DNA of 64,000 bases from Actinoalloteichus hymeniacidonis (GTDB lineage Bacteria; Actinomycetota; Actinomycetes; Mycobacteriales; Pseudonocardiaceae): positions 1,426,001 through 1,490,000 of the forward strand of contig NZ_JACHIS010000001.1 of the NCBI RefSeq assembly GCF_014203365.1. The letters are read 5' to 3'. A program made the position numbers and the translations under genes. Of the stretch, positions 8,984 through 16,737 are shown in pieces (the stretch's first letter is position 1; the number at the start of each line of letters is the position of its first letter). The notes under the pieces were generated by a model. It had not been told where the DNA came from. It worked only from the letters and a program-made list of their open reading frames with translations, and did no database searches.

Positions 8984-9973
8984 TCAGGACACGCCCGCGC
9001 CGTTGCCGACGATCGAGGGGATGCTCGACGCGGAGTCCGCGTTGTAGGAGTAGGGCACTCCGACGAAGCTGCCTCGGGTGTTGGGCGAACCGGAGTTCGA
9101 GTAGACGTTGTTGCGCTCGACCAGGTCGCCCGGGTCGGAGCTGGCGTAGCCGACCTCGGTGGGGGTGTCGACGCCCTGGAAGTAGTTGCCCTCGACCAGC
9201 ACCGAGGCGTTCTCGGTCGACGCGATGCCGTACTCGTTGCTGTTGAGGTAGTAGTTGTTGAACACGTGCACGCCCCGGCCGTAGCGGATGCGCGGGTTAC
9301 GGGTGTTGGTGTTGTCGTAGAAGTTGTGGTGGTACGTCACCCGCAGGTGGTTCGCGTCCGCGCTGTGGTTGTCGCTGTGGCCGAGCAGCGAGGTCTTGTC
9401 CGTTCCGTCGAAGTGGTTCCACGAGACGGTGACGAAGTCCGACTCCCGCTTGATGTCGAGCGAGCCGTCATAGCCGGGCAGGAACGTGTTGTGGTCGATC
9501 CAGATGTTGGTCGAACCGTCCTGCACGTTGACCGAGTCGTCGTCGGCATTGGCGAAGGTGATGTTGCGGATGATCACATTGTGCGCGCCGTCGACGTCGA
9601 TGCCGCCGCCGTTGATCCGGGCGTTGTTGATGCCGATCAACGTCTTGTCCGAGGCGATGTCGTTCATCCCGCTCAGGTTGATCGTGCCGCTGACCTGGAT
9701 GATCCGGGAACCGCTGGCCTGCATGTTGCTGATGAGCTGGGAGGCGGAGGTCACGGTGACGGTGCTCCCGCCCGCGCCGCCGGTGGTGCCGCCGTTGGTG
9801 GAGGCCCAACCGATGGGGCCCGCCTGCAGCACGCCGGGGTCGGCGGTGGGCTCGGCCGGATCGGCCTGAGCGGCGGTCACGCTGGTGATGGCGAGCAGGA
9901 GGGCACCTGCGGCGGCGAACGCGGCGGTCAACCGTCTGTTCGGGCGCGAGGTACGTACTGAGGAAGACGTCAT
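8984..9973 (-). CDS. Secreted pectate lyase, polysaccharide lyase family 1
   Basis: A 329-residue secreted protein. A signal peptide with basic residues (RPNRR), a hydrophobic core and an AQA cleavage-like site precedes a right-handed parallel beta-helix with repeated NVIIRNITFAN / NIWIDHNTFLPG / FVTVSWNHFDG segments typical of PL1. The conserved RNPRIRYGRGVHVFNNYY segment carries the catalytic-type Arg. The enzyme would cleave polygalacturonate by beta-elimination outside the cell. The ATG at 9973 has AAAGGG about 8 bases upstream. It is divergent from a second, only distantly similar PL1 gene at 10474, with operator-like palindromes in between. Length is normal and no extra carbohydrate-binding module is present. 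Confidence 0.92.
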   Translation of the reverse strand: MTSSSVRTSRPNRRLTAAFAAAGALLLAITSVTAAQADPAEPTADPGVLQAGPIGWASTNGGTTGGAGGSTVTVTSASQLISNMQASGSRIIQVSGTINLSGMNDIASDKTLIGINNARINGGGIDVDGAHNVIIRNITFANADDDSVNVQDGSTNIWIDHNTFLPGYDGSLDIKRESDFVTVSWNHFDGTDKTSLLGHSDNHSADANHLRVTYHHNFYDNTNTRNPRIRYGRGVHVFNNYYLNSNEYGIASTENASVLVEGNYFQGVDTPTEVGYASSDPGDLVERNNVYSNSGSPNTRGSFVGVPYSYNADSASSIPSIVGNGAGVS

Positions 9974-10070
9974 TGTCAATCCCTTTCCACGTGCAGCCGA
10001 TGGGGGATAGCGGGGGTCGCTGCGAACCTTCGGTGGCTATTCGGGGGAATGGAAACCATATGCCGAAGGA

Positions 10071-10090
10071 CTTGGAAAACGTTATCCAAG
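10071..10090. promoter_or_regulatory. LacI-family-type operator palindrome
   Basis: CTTGGAAAACGTTATCCAAG is a 20-base palindrome with 9 of 10 arm positions matching and a central CG. This is the architecture of LacI/GalR-family and catabolite-responsive operators. It lies 98 bases upstream of the minus-strand pectate lyase start at 9973. Confidence 0.6.
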
Positions 10091-10253
10091 TTCCGTCATT
10101 CTTACCATCACTCCGCGCGATCGCTCAATGAGCCGAACGGTCCAAATTGTTGGTCCGCCGAGCGTATTCTCGCTCGTTTCGGTCTAGATGGGGAGCGGTT
10201 GGCTACCACCGTAGTCGGGTGTTGACCAGGAGTTCCCCGGCCAATAGGGTGAC

Positions 10254-10267
10254 GGAAAGCGCTTACT
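10254..10267. promoter_or_regulatory. LacI-family-type operator (partial palindrome)
   Basis: GGAAAGCGCTTACT shares GGAAAGCGCTT with the perfect palindrome at 18234-18247; the right arm is degenerate. It lies in the divergent region of the pectate lyases. Confidence 0.5.
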
Positions 10268-10308
10268 CGGCTGAGATTGGGGCATGGGTGGACTCGCTGA
10301 ACCGAATG

Positions 10309-10325
10309 CGAGAAAGCGTTTCTCG
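10309..10325. promoter_or_regulatory. LacI-family-type operator palindrome
   Basis: CGAGAAAGCGTTTCTCG has perfect 7-base arms (CGAGAAA/TTTCTCG) around GCG. The AAAGCGTTT core is the same as in the site at 18085-18099. It lies 149 bases upstream of the plus-strand pectate lyase start. Confidence 0.58.
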
Positions 10326-10473
10326 TGACCCGATTCCCCGGTTTGCACGGCGGGTGTCCCGAATGGCGAGAAATATAGTGCTGCTCCGGTTGAGTTTGCG
10401 GTCGTGCATCGTCGATATTCGACGATGCGGGCATTGTTGATAGATCGAATTGATCGAATGAATAAGGAGCACC

Positions 10474-11808
10474 ATGCGAAGAGCGATTGTCATCGCGCTG
10501 GCATCGGCCCTGGCCGTGCCCGCAGCGGGACTGGCCGGGTCGATTACCGCCTCGGCGGACGATGCCATCGAACCCGGTCCGGGCCACCACGGCGAACTCG
10601 GTAGACAGGTCCTGCCCGCCAACGACGGGTGGGCCTCGGCCGACGGCGGCACCACCGGCGGCGCGGGCGCAGCCGGCGAGGACGTGTACCGCGTGACCGA
10701 CCATGCCGAACTCACCGAGGCATTGCGTGCGGCGCAGGACAGGCCGAGCATCATCGAGGTCGAGGGGATCATCGACGGCGACATCGATGCCGAGGGCAAT
10801 CAGCTGACCTGCCAGGATCACGCAGACCCCGGCTACACCCTCGACGCCTATCTCCAGGCCTACGACCCGGAGACCTGGGGCGATGCCGACCCGAGTGGGC
10901 CGCTGGAAGAGGCCCGAGCCCGCTCGGCCACCAACCAGGCCGCGCACCTTCGCCTGGATGTACCCGCGGACACCACCATCGTCGGGGTAGGCGACGACGC
11001 CGAGATCCGAGGCACCAGTCTGCGGGTGTCCGGTGTGGACAACGTGATCATCCGCAACATCGAGTTCGAGGCACCCGTCGACTGTTTCCCGCAATGGGAC
11101 CCCACCGACGGCGAGCTGGGCGCCTGGAACTCCGAGTACGACGCGATCTCACTGGTGGAGGCGACCCACGTTTGGATCGACCACAACACCTTCCACGACG
11201 GTCGATTCCCCGACAGTGAACTGCCCGACTACTACGGCGTGCCCTACCAGGTTCACGACGGGCTGGCCGACATCACCAACGGATCAGACCTGGTGACGGT
11301 GTCCTGGAACGTGTTCCGCGACCATGACAAGACGATGCTGATCGGCTCCTCGAACACCCGCTTCACCGACCGGGGCAAGCTGCGCGTCACGTTGCACCAC
11401 AACCTCTTCGACGGCATCCTGCAGCGCGCACCGAGGGTTCGCTTCGGACAGGTGCACATCTACAACAACCACTACGTGATCCGCGAGGGCGAGGGATACC
11501 TGTACAGCTACGGCGTCGGCGTCGAGTCGGCGATCCGCTCGGATCGGAACTTCTTCCGGATGTCCGGTGTGCCCGCGGGCGACGTGATCTACAACTGGGG
11601 CGGGACCACCGTGCACAGCACGGGCGACATGGTCGCCGACGACCGGGGACGGCGTCGAGTCGACCTGCGAGCAGCGCACAACGACGCACACGGCGGTGAA
11701 CTGTCCGACGCGGTCGGCTGGAACCCCACCCGGCACACCCGGATCTGGCCTGCGGTCGCGGTGCCCGCTCTAGTGAATGCCAAGGCGGGCTCGGGGCAGC
11801 TGCGCTGA
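10474..11808 (+). CDS. Secreted pectate lyase, polysaccharide lyase family 1 (long form)
   Basis: A 444-residue secreted PL1 enzyme. The signal peptide is MRRAIVIALASALAVPA with an alanine-rich end near TASA. The beta-helix body has NVIIRNIEFEAPVDCF, HVWIDHNTFHDG, DLVTVSWNVFRDHDK and the catalytic segment QRAPRVRFGQVHIYNNHY. It is longer than the divergent partner because of loops between residues 100-150 and 220-260, the arrangement seen in larger Streptomyces and Bacillus pectate lyases. Expected reaction: beta-elimination of de-esterified homogalacturonan outside the cell. The ATG at 10474 follows AAGGAG with 6-base spacing. A bulged hairpin after the stop probably terminates transcription. 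Confidence 0.92.
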   Translation: MRRAIVIALASALAVPAAGLAGSITASADDAIEPGPGHHGELGRQVLPANDGWASADGGTTGGAGAAGEDVYRVTDHAELTEALRAAQDRPSIIEVEGIIDGDIDAEGNQLTCQDHADPGYTLDAYLQAYDPETWGDADPSGPLEEARARSATNQAAHLRLDVPADTTIVGVGDDAEIRGTSLRVSGVDNVIIRNIEFEAPVDCFPQWDPTDGELGAWNSEYDAISLVEATHVWIDHNTFHDGRFPDSELPDYYGVPYQVHDGLADITNGSDLVTVSWNVFRDHDKTMLIGSSNTRFTDRGKLRVTLHHNLFDGILQRAPRVRFGQVHIYNNHYVIREGEGYLYSYGVGVESAIRSDRNFFRMSGVPAGDVIYNWGGTTVHSTGDMVADDRGRRRVDLRAAHNDAHGGELSDAVGWNPTRHTRIWPAVAVPALVNAKAGSGQLR

Positions 11809-11852
11809 TCCAGCGTGATCGACGGACCGGCGCGTGCGAAGAGCCGGTCTGA

Positions 11853-11891
11853 GTCGGAGGCTCCGGGTTCGAGCGACCCGTTGCCTCCGAC
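11853..11891 (+). terminator. Probable terminator after the pectate lyase gene
   Basis: The outer arms GTCGGAGGC (11853-11861) and GCCTCCGAC (11883-11891) and the inner arms CGGGT/ACCCG form a bulged long hairpin. It lies between the pectate lyase stop (11808) and the convergent small gene ending at 11921. Confidence 0.6.
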
Positions 11892-11920
11892 ACTCGATCC
11901 TGCGGGGCCGCTCGGCGGCC

Positions 11921-12262
11921 TCAGTCCTGCGGCGGCTGCGCTGTGGCAGGCAGGTCGAACCAGCAGATCTGGCCGGGCATGGGGCTGATGCCGTCGCGGA
12001 TCATGGCGGCGACCTCGTGTTCGATGCGGTCGGCGGATTCGGTGGGGGAGGTGGGCCAGGGTGTGAAGCCCTCGGTCTCGGTGAGGGTGCCCGGGACGAT
12101 GGTCTGCTCTCGGACGAACTGCACCGCTGCCTCGCCTGCCTGTTGCAGCAGGTCATCGGATGAGCCGGTGACCTCACGGATCATGCTCAGCATGTCGTCG
12201 AAGGAGAACCAGTCCTCCTCGGCTTCCTCGACGACGTAGCGACGAAGCTCAGCCAGCATCAT
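11921..12262 (-). CDS. Small acidic protein, possible immunity partner of the upstream toxin-like protein
   Basis: A 113-residue acidic soluble protein with no signal peptide or membrane segment. It begins MMLAELRRYVVEEAEEDWFS and ends in the WFDLP region. Two consecutive ATGs occur (12262 and 12259); AAGGGTGG lies just upstream. It overlaps the end of the upstream gene by 14 bases, so the two are translationally coupled. Family not recognised. Small size, acidity, overlap and position directly downstream of a protein with a toxin-like C-terminal domain fit an immunity protein. That role is inference; it could equally be an unrelated subunit. Confidence 0.6.
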   Translation of the reverse strand: MMLAELRRYVVEEAEEDWFSFDDMLSMIREVTGSSDDLLQQAGEAAVQFVREQTIVPGTLTETEGFTPWPTSPTESADRIEHEVAAMIRDGISPMPGQICWFDLPATAQPPQD

Positions 12263-12971
12263 CGATCCACCCTTCAGTATTGACGTGAATCTTCAACCGT
12301 CGCTGATCGGGAAGTTTGATGTCGATAGTGGGCTCGACCGTCGTCTTCGACTTCGTTCGGTACCCGATGCGCGTTCCGTCCGGCAACAAGACCGACGATC
12401 CAGCGTAGGTCGCATCGTGTAACCGCTCGCCACCACTACTGAGGGCGTCGAATAGGGCATCAAGCTCCTCGACCGACCGCACCTCCCGTATCGCATATTT
12501 CTTTCGGCGCGCAGGGTGCCGACCGATGGCACGTCCCGCATCGATCACATGCTCGGCCGCAGTGAGACCGTCCCAGGCGCCGACTCCTAACGCTGCGGTG
12601 ACCTCACGTTGGGAACGACGAGTGTGAGCGCCCGGTTCCGACGAGGCGCGTGGTCCGGCAGCAGCCTGTGTTTCGTGTGTATAGGTCGCGCCACCCACCC
12701 CATCGGTTAACGCAAGGGCGGCATGGAAACCAAGCACGACGCCTTCGGCCTGGGCGAGACGGTGCTGCTCCTCCGTGATGGTCTGTCGAGCGCGCACGAG
12801 CAGCGCGAGGCCCTGTGCTGCGCTCGTGGCCCGTGCCCCCTCCAGGGCTCTCGTGGCGATGTCCAGCGCCTCATCGAGGCGTACGGCCGCTACCGATAGC
12901 GCCTGACGAGCCTGCTCGGTCCGCTGTGCGGCGGCCAGCGTTCGCGCGGCCACCTGCCGAAGAATGGACAT
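12249..12971 (-). CDS. Helical N-terminus plus toxin-like C-terminal domain protein
   Basis: A 240-residue cytoplasm-type protein. Residues 1-90 are Ala/Gln/Glu/Arg-rich and strongly helical (possible coiled-coil or WXG-like bundle). After a variable linker, the last 80 residues (from about RRKKYAIREVRSVEEL to KIHVN) are basic, strand-rich and contain GTRIGYRTKSKTT and TIDIKLP. That segment resembles compact C-terminal nuclease domains of polymorphic toxins (BECR-like RNase fold). This is pattern recognition, not a database match. ATG at 12971 with GGGGGTG upstream. It couples to the small acidic gene downstream. It has no clear link to pectin use and may be a mobile accessory cassette. Confidence 0.6.
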   Translation of the reverse strand: MSILRQVAARTLAAAQRTEQARQALSVAAVRLDEALDIATRALEGARATSAAQGLALLVRARQTITEEQHRLAQAEGVVLGFHAALALTDGVGGATYTHETQAAAGPRASSEPGAHTRRSQREVTAALGVGAWDGLTAAEHVIDAGRAIGRHPARRKKYAIREVRSVEELDALFDALSSGGERLHDATYAGSSVLLPDGTRIGYRTKSKTTVEPTIDIKLPDQRRLKIHVNTEGWIDDAG

Positions 12972-13049
12972 ATCGCACCCCCATGATCACGTTAAGCGAT
13001 CAGAGGTGACGGACCGGCGATCATTTCCCGGGTTCACCCGGTCGGGACC

Positions 13050-13069
13050 GGTCCGCGCGACCGCGGACC
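13050..13069 (-). terminator. Terminator hairpin after the five-gene transport operon
   Basis: GGTCCGCG (13050-13057), tetraloop CGAC and CGCGGACC (13062-13069) form a perfect 8-bp stem. It lies just past the stop of the minus-strand oxidoreductase gene (13087). Confidence 0.6.
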
Positions 13070-13086
13070 ACGGGACCCGCAGCCCG

Positions 13087-14223
13087 CTAGGACCAGCCGA
13101 TGCCCAGATCCGAGAACAACGCGACCCGCTCCGCGCTGGCCTGCACCACCGCGTCGACGCCGTCGATGATCGGGCGACGGGTCGGTCCCTCTCCGACCAT
13201 CCGATAGTGCTCGGCCGCGAGCTCCGTCGCCGGTCCGTCCAGCCGGATCGCCTCCAGCACCGCCATGAACGAATGGCAGCGGGTGGCGGGCGACAGCAGA
13301 GCGACCGATGGATCCGCGACGTGCTCGACGAGATTGCCCAGCAGGTTGGTGCGCGGCCACACCCCGCTCTCCTGCTCGATGCCGTCGACCTCCAGCCGCA
13401 GTTCGTCGCGGGTGTACCAGAGACGCACGGTGCCCGTGCTGCCATGCAGCAGGAGAACCGGGTCCCGGGTCTGCTCGGCGCACAGGGTGACCGCGATGGT
13501 CACCGGCAGGCCCGCAGCGGTCACCACCCGGACGCAGGCGGTGTCGTCGGTCTCGATCGGATGAGCGCGGAAGCGTTCCACCTCGATGGACCGCACGCTG
13601 CCCTGCTCCTGGGCATCGGCGATCCGCAACGCCGAGGCGACGGCGTGGGCGAACGGGTTGGTGAGCGCCCCATCGGTGACGGCGACTCCGTCGAGCACCA
13701 GCTTGCCCGCCCAGGCCGAACGCCCGTAGTAGGACGCATCCCGGATCCAGGTTCCCGCGCCGCCGATGCCGCGTAGCTCGCCGATCGTGCCGTCGGCGAT
13801 CAACTCGCGGGCCCGGTCCAGCGCGGTGGAACCCAGACTCTGGAAGCCGATCTGGCAGGCCCGTCCGGTCTCGGCCGACACCGCGAGCAGTTCCTCGAAC
13901 TCGGCGAGCGTCGCGGTCGGGGGCTTCTCCACCAGGACGTGCGAACCCGCGCGCATGGCCTGCACCGCGAGTGGCACATGGGTGTGGATCGGGGTGGCGA
14001 TCACAGTGATGTCGGGGACCTGCCGCGCCAGCAGTTCATCGAGCGAGCCCGTCACCCTCGGCCCACCGAGCCGATCGACGAGTTCGGCGTGCGGCGGGGT
14101 GGGGTCGGCGATGCCGATCACCTGGATGGCGCCTCGGTCGGTGAGCCCGATCTGATTGTCCAGGTGGACCCGGCCGTAGCCGTGCGCGCCGACCTGGGCC
14201 ACCGTCACCGTATTGCCGTTCAC
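13087..14223 (-). CDS. Gfo/Idh/MocA-family sugar oxidoreductase (first)
   Basis: A 378-residue NAD(P)-dependent oxidoreductase. The N-terminal Rossmann fold begins VAQVGAHGYGRVH; the EKPPTATLAEFEEL segment carries the family's EKP lysine; the C-terminal half is the alpha/beta substrate domain. Members oxidise or epimerise sugars and sugar acids; the substrate is not identifiable. The GTG start at 14223 overlaps the upstream stop (GTGA), so translation is coupled to the YesL-like gene. It is the last gene of the operon binding protein - permease - permease - YesL-like - oxidoreductase, which suggests it handles the imported sugar. Confidence 0.85.
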   Translation of the reverse strand: MNGNTVTVAQVGAHGYGRVHLDNQIGLTDRGAIQVIGIADPTPPHAELVDRLGGPRVTGSLDELLARQVPDITVIATPIHTHVPLAVQAMRAGSHVLVEKPPTATLAEFEELLAVSAETGRACQIGFQSLGSTALDRARELIADGTIGELRGIGGAGTWIRDASYYGRSAWAGKLVLDGVAVTDGALTNPFAHAVASALRIADAQEQGSVRSIEVERFRAHPIETDDTACVRVVTAAGLPVTIAVTLCAEQTRDPVLLLHGSTGTVRLWYTRDELRLEVDGIEQESGVWPRTNLLGNLVEHVADPSVALLSPATRCHSFMAVLEAIRLDGPATELAAEHYRMVGEGPTRRPIIDGVDAVVQASAERVALFSDLGIGWS

Positions 14224-14807
14224 TTTCGCCCTCGCATCGTCACGGCCACCGCGGCGAGCAGCATGAGGCCGGTCACCAACGGCAGCATCAACCAGGTCTG
14301 TCCGATGATGACGACCGACGCCACCAGCGCACCCAACAGCAGTGCGCTGCCACCCGGATCCCGAACGGTGGTCAGCATGGCCTCGCGTACCGCACTGGTC
14401 CAGCCGCTCTCGGCCGTCCAGAGCAGCGCGGCGCGGAGACCGATCACGACACCGATCGCGGACAGTCCGATGAGCACCGGCCGATAGAACTCGGCGCCGG
14501 GCATCCCCGCCGCCAGCGCGATCGAATTGAGCACGTACACCGCGAGCACGCCGAGCGGGGCCAGCAGCACGGCCTTCTGCGCGCCGATGATCGCGCCGAC
14601 GCGCCGCAGATACTGGCCGATCGTGAAGGTGCTGTCGTCGCGGACGCGATGCCGCAACAGATCCGCGCCCGCCGTCACCGCGGCGAAGGCGGTGACCACG
14701 GGCAGCGCGGCGAAGAACACCAGCACCCCCAGATAGAGGGTGTCGGCGAACAGCACGAACCGGCCGCCGAAGATGTTGCCACGCCCACCCGTGGTCACCG
14801 AGGCCAT
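14220..14807 (-). CDS. YesL/DUF624-like integral membrane protein
   Basis: A 195-residue protein with about five hydrophobic segments, resembling the YesL (DUF624) family (FVLFADTLYLGVLVFFAALPVVTAF; DDSTFTIGQYLRRV; GLRAALLWTAESGW). In Bacillus, YesL is encoded with ABC permeases for rhamnogalacturonan oligosaccharides, and here the gene lies 2 bases after a permease gene, so it may assist transport. Molecular function of the family is not established. Start ATG at 14807. It overlaps the next gene by 4 bases. Confidence 0.75.
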   Translation of the reverse strand: MASVTTGGRGNIFGGRFVLFADTLYLGVLVFFAALPVVTAFAAVTAGADLLRHRVRDDSTFTIGQYLRRVGAIIGAQKAVLLAPLGVLAVYVLNSIALAAGMPGAEFYRPVLIGLSAIGVVIGLRAALLWTAESGWTSAVREAMLTTVRDPGGSALLLGALVASVVIIGQTWLMLPLVTGLMLLAAVAVTMRGRK

Positions 14808-14809
14808 GG

Positions 14810-15715
14810 TCAGCCCTTCAATCCCGAGGTTGCCAAGCCTTCGACCAGGTATCGCTGGAAGGCGAAGAAGAACAGGCCGATCGGCACCAGCGTCAACACC
14901 GACATGGCGAACATCGGGCCGTAGGCCGAGACACTCGTCTGGTCGATGAACAACCGCAGCGCCAACGGCAACGTGTAGTTGTCCGGGGTGCTGAGGTAGA
15001 TCAACTGGCTGAAGAAGTCGTTCCAGGTCCAGATGAACGTGAAGATCGCCGTGGTGATCAACGCGGGTCGGGCCAGCGGCAGGATGATGTAGTAGAACAG
15101 CCGCAGCGGGCCACAGCCGTCGATCGTCGCGGCCTCGTCCAACTCACGCGGTAGACCGCGCATGAACTGGATGATCAGGAAGACGAAGAACGCCTCGGTG
15201 GCGAGGAACTTCGGCAGGATCAACGGCCAGAACGTGTCGACCATGTCGAGGTTCTGGAAGATGATGTACTGCGGGATCAGCACGACGTGGTGCGGCAGCA
15301 TGAGCGTCATCAGCATGAAGCCGAACATCGGCTTGCTCAGCTTGAAGCGAAGCCTGGCGAAGGCGTACGCCGCCAACACACAGGACAACACGTTGCCGAT
15401 CACCGAACCACCCGCGATGAACAGCGAGTTGAACAGGTAGGTGCCGAAACTGGTGCCACCGATGCCCTGCAGGGCATCGTCGAAGTTCTGCCAGGTCGGG
15501 TTCTCGGGAAGCAACGACAGGCTGGTGATGACCTCGTCGGCGGGCTTCAGCGAGGCGCCCAGCAGCCAGGCGATCGGGTAGAGCAGTACGGCGATGATCG
15601 CCAGGATCGAGATATGCCAGATGATGCTGCGCACCCGGCCGGGCTTCTTACTGCTCTTCGGGACGACGGGGGAGGGCCCCCGGTTCTCGGGTGCGCTCAG
15701 GGTCGCGGTCGTCAT
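14810..15715 (-). CDS. ABC sugar transporter permease (MalG/YesQ type)
   Basis: A 301-residue inner-membrane permease of the carbohydrate uptake CUT1 family. It has a cytoplasmic Pro/Lys-rich N-terminus and about six transmembrane segments. The cytoplasmic EAA loop EAATIDGCGPLRLFYYIILP would dock the ATPase. The start ATG (15715) follows the upstream permease stop with no gap. It would pair with the 15716-16675 permease and one of the binding proteins. The ATPase (usually a shared MsmK-like protein in actinobacteria) is not in this window. Confidence 0.92.
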   Translation of the reverse strand: MTTATLSAPENRGPSPVVPKSSKKPGRVRSIIWHISILAIIAVLLYPIAWLLGASLKPADEVITSLSLLPENPTWQNFDDALQGIGGTSFGTYLFNSLFIAGGSVIGNVLSCVLAAYAFARLRFKLSKPMFGFMLMTLMLPHHVVLIPQYIIFQNLDMVDTFWPLILPKFLATEAFFVFLIIQFMRGLPRELDEAATIDGCGPLRLFYYIILPLARPALITTAIFTFIWTWNDFFSQLIYLSTPDNYTLPLALRLFIDQTSVSAYGPMFAMSVLTLVPIGLFFFAFQRYLVEGLATSGLKG

Positions 15716-16675
15716 CTACTTGTCCTCTCCGGCGTAGAACACCCACCGGCCGGACGTCTTGAAGAGCAGTCCGGTGAACAGTGCGATGGTCAGGAGCAGC
15801 AGCCACGCCATCGCCGAGGCGTAGCCCATCTGGAAGTCTTGGAACCCGCGCTGATACAGGTACAGCGTGTAGAACAGCGTCGAGTCGGCGGGGCCGCCCT
15901 GCCCGTTGCTGACCACGAACGCGCCGGTGAAGGACTGGAACGAGTTGATGATCTCCATCACGAGGTTGAAGAAGATCACCGGCGACAGCATCGGCAGCGT
16001 CACCGAGGTGAAGGTCTTCCAGGTGCTCGCGCCGTCCACGGCCGCGGCGTCGTAGAGGTCCTGCGGGATCTGCTTGAGGCCCGCGAGGAAGATGACCATC
16101 GGGGCGCCGAACTGCCAGACCGCCAGGATGACGATGACGTACATGGCGTAGTCGGGCTGATTGATCCAGCCGCCGGTGTTGATGCCGATGAACCCGAGGA
16201 CATTGTCGACCGCACCGTCGTCGGTGAACAGCGACCGCCACACCAGAGCGATGCTGACGCTGGCACCCAGCAGCGAGGGCGCGTAGAACGCGGACCGGTA
16301 GAAGCCCTGGCCCTTCCTCGGTCGGTTGAGCAATAACGCGACACCGAGTGCGGCCGCCAGCTTCAGCGGCGCCGAGAGGAAGACGTACTGGAAAGTCACG
16401 CCCACCGAGGACATGAACCGGTCGTCCTGGGTGAACAGTCGGATGTAGTTGTCCAGACCGACCCATTCGGGCGCGGTGAACAGGTTGTAGTCCGTGAAGG
16501 ACAGGTACAGCGAGGCCACCATCGGACCGATGGTGAGCAGCACCGCTCCGGCGATCCACGGGGAGAGGAACAGATAGGCGATGCCCGTCTGATCCTTCTT
16601 CTTCGACCCCTTGCCAGCGGCGCCAGCCTTATTGGGCTCTGGTGATGCCACTTCTTTGACTTGTTGCGCGACCAT
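15716..16675 (-). CDS. ABC sugar transporter permease (MalF/YesP type)
   Basis: A 319-residue CUT1 permease. A Lys/Gly-rich cytoplasmic N-terminus (GAAGKGSKKKDQTGIAYLF) leads into the first membrane helix, with about six helices in total. The EAA loop reads YDAAAVDGASTWKTFTSVTLP. The ATG at 16675 follows the binding-protein stop (16738) by 62 bases; the stop TAG directly abuts the next gene's ATG. It forms a heterodimeric channel with the downstream permease for oligosaccharide import. Confidence 0.92.
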   Translation of the reverse strand: MVAQQVKEVASPEPNKAGAAGKGSKKKDQTGIAYLFLSPWIAGAVLLTIGPMVASLYLSFTDYNLFTAPEWVGLDNYIRLFTQDDRFMSSVGVTFQYVFLSAPLKLAAALGVALLLNRPRKGQGFYRSAFYAPSLLGASVSIALVWRSLFTDDGAVDNVLGFIGINTGGWINQPDYAMYVIVILAVWQFGAPMVIFLAGLKQIPQDLYDAAAVDGASTWKTFTSVTLPMLSPVIFFNLVMEIINSFQSFTGAFVVSNGQGGPADSTLFYTLYLYQRGFQDFQMGYASAMAWLLLLTIALFTGLLFKTSGRWVFYAGEDK

Positions 16676-16737
16676 GACCTTACCTATCCCGGGGGTGCGG
16701 CCGCCGATGGCGACCGCACCCGCACAACGGGCTCTCC

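Larger units (their letters stand above)
9974..10473. promoter_or_regulatory. Divergent control region between two pectate lyase genes
   Basis: A 500-base region, unusually AT-rich for this window (for example 10050-10120 and 10370-10470), with no gene. It contains three LacI-family-like palindromes, listed separately. Position and composition support divergent promoters for the lyase genes starting at 9973 (minus) and 10474 (plus). Confidence 0.65.
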
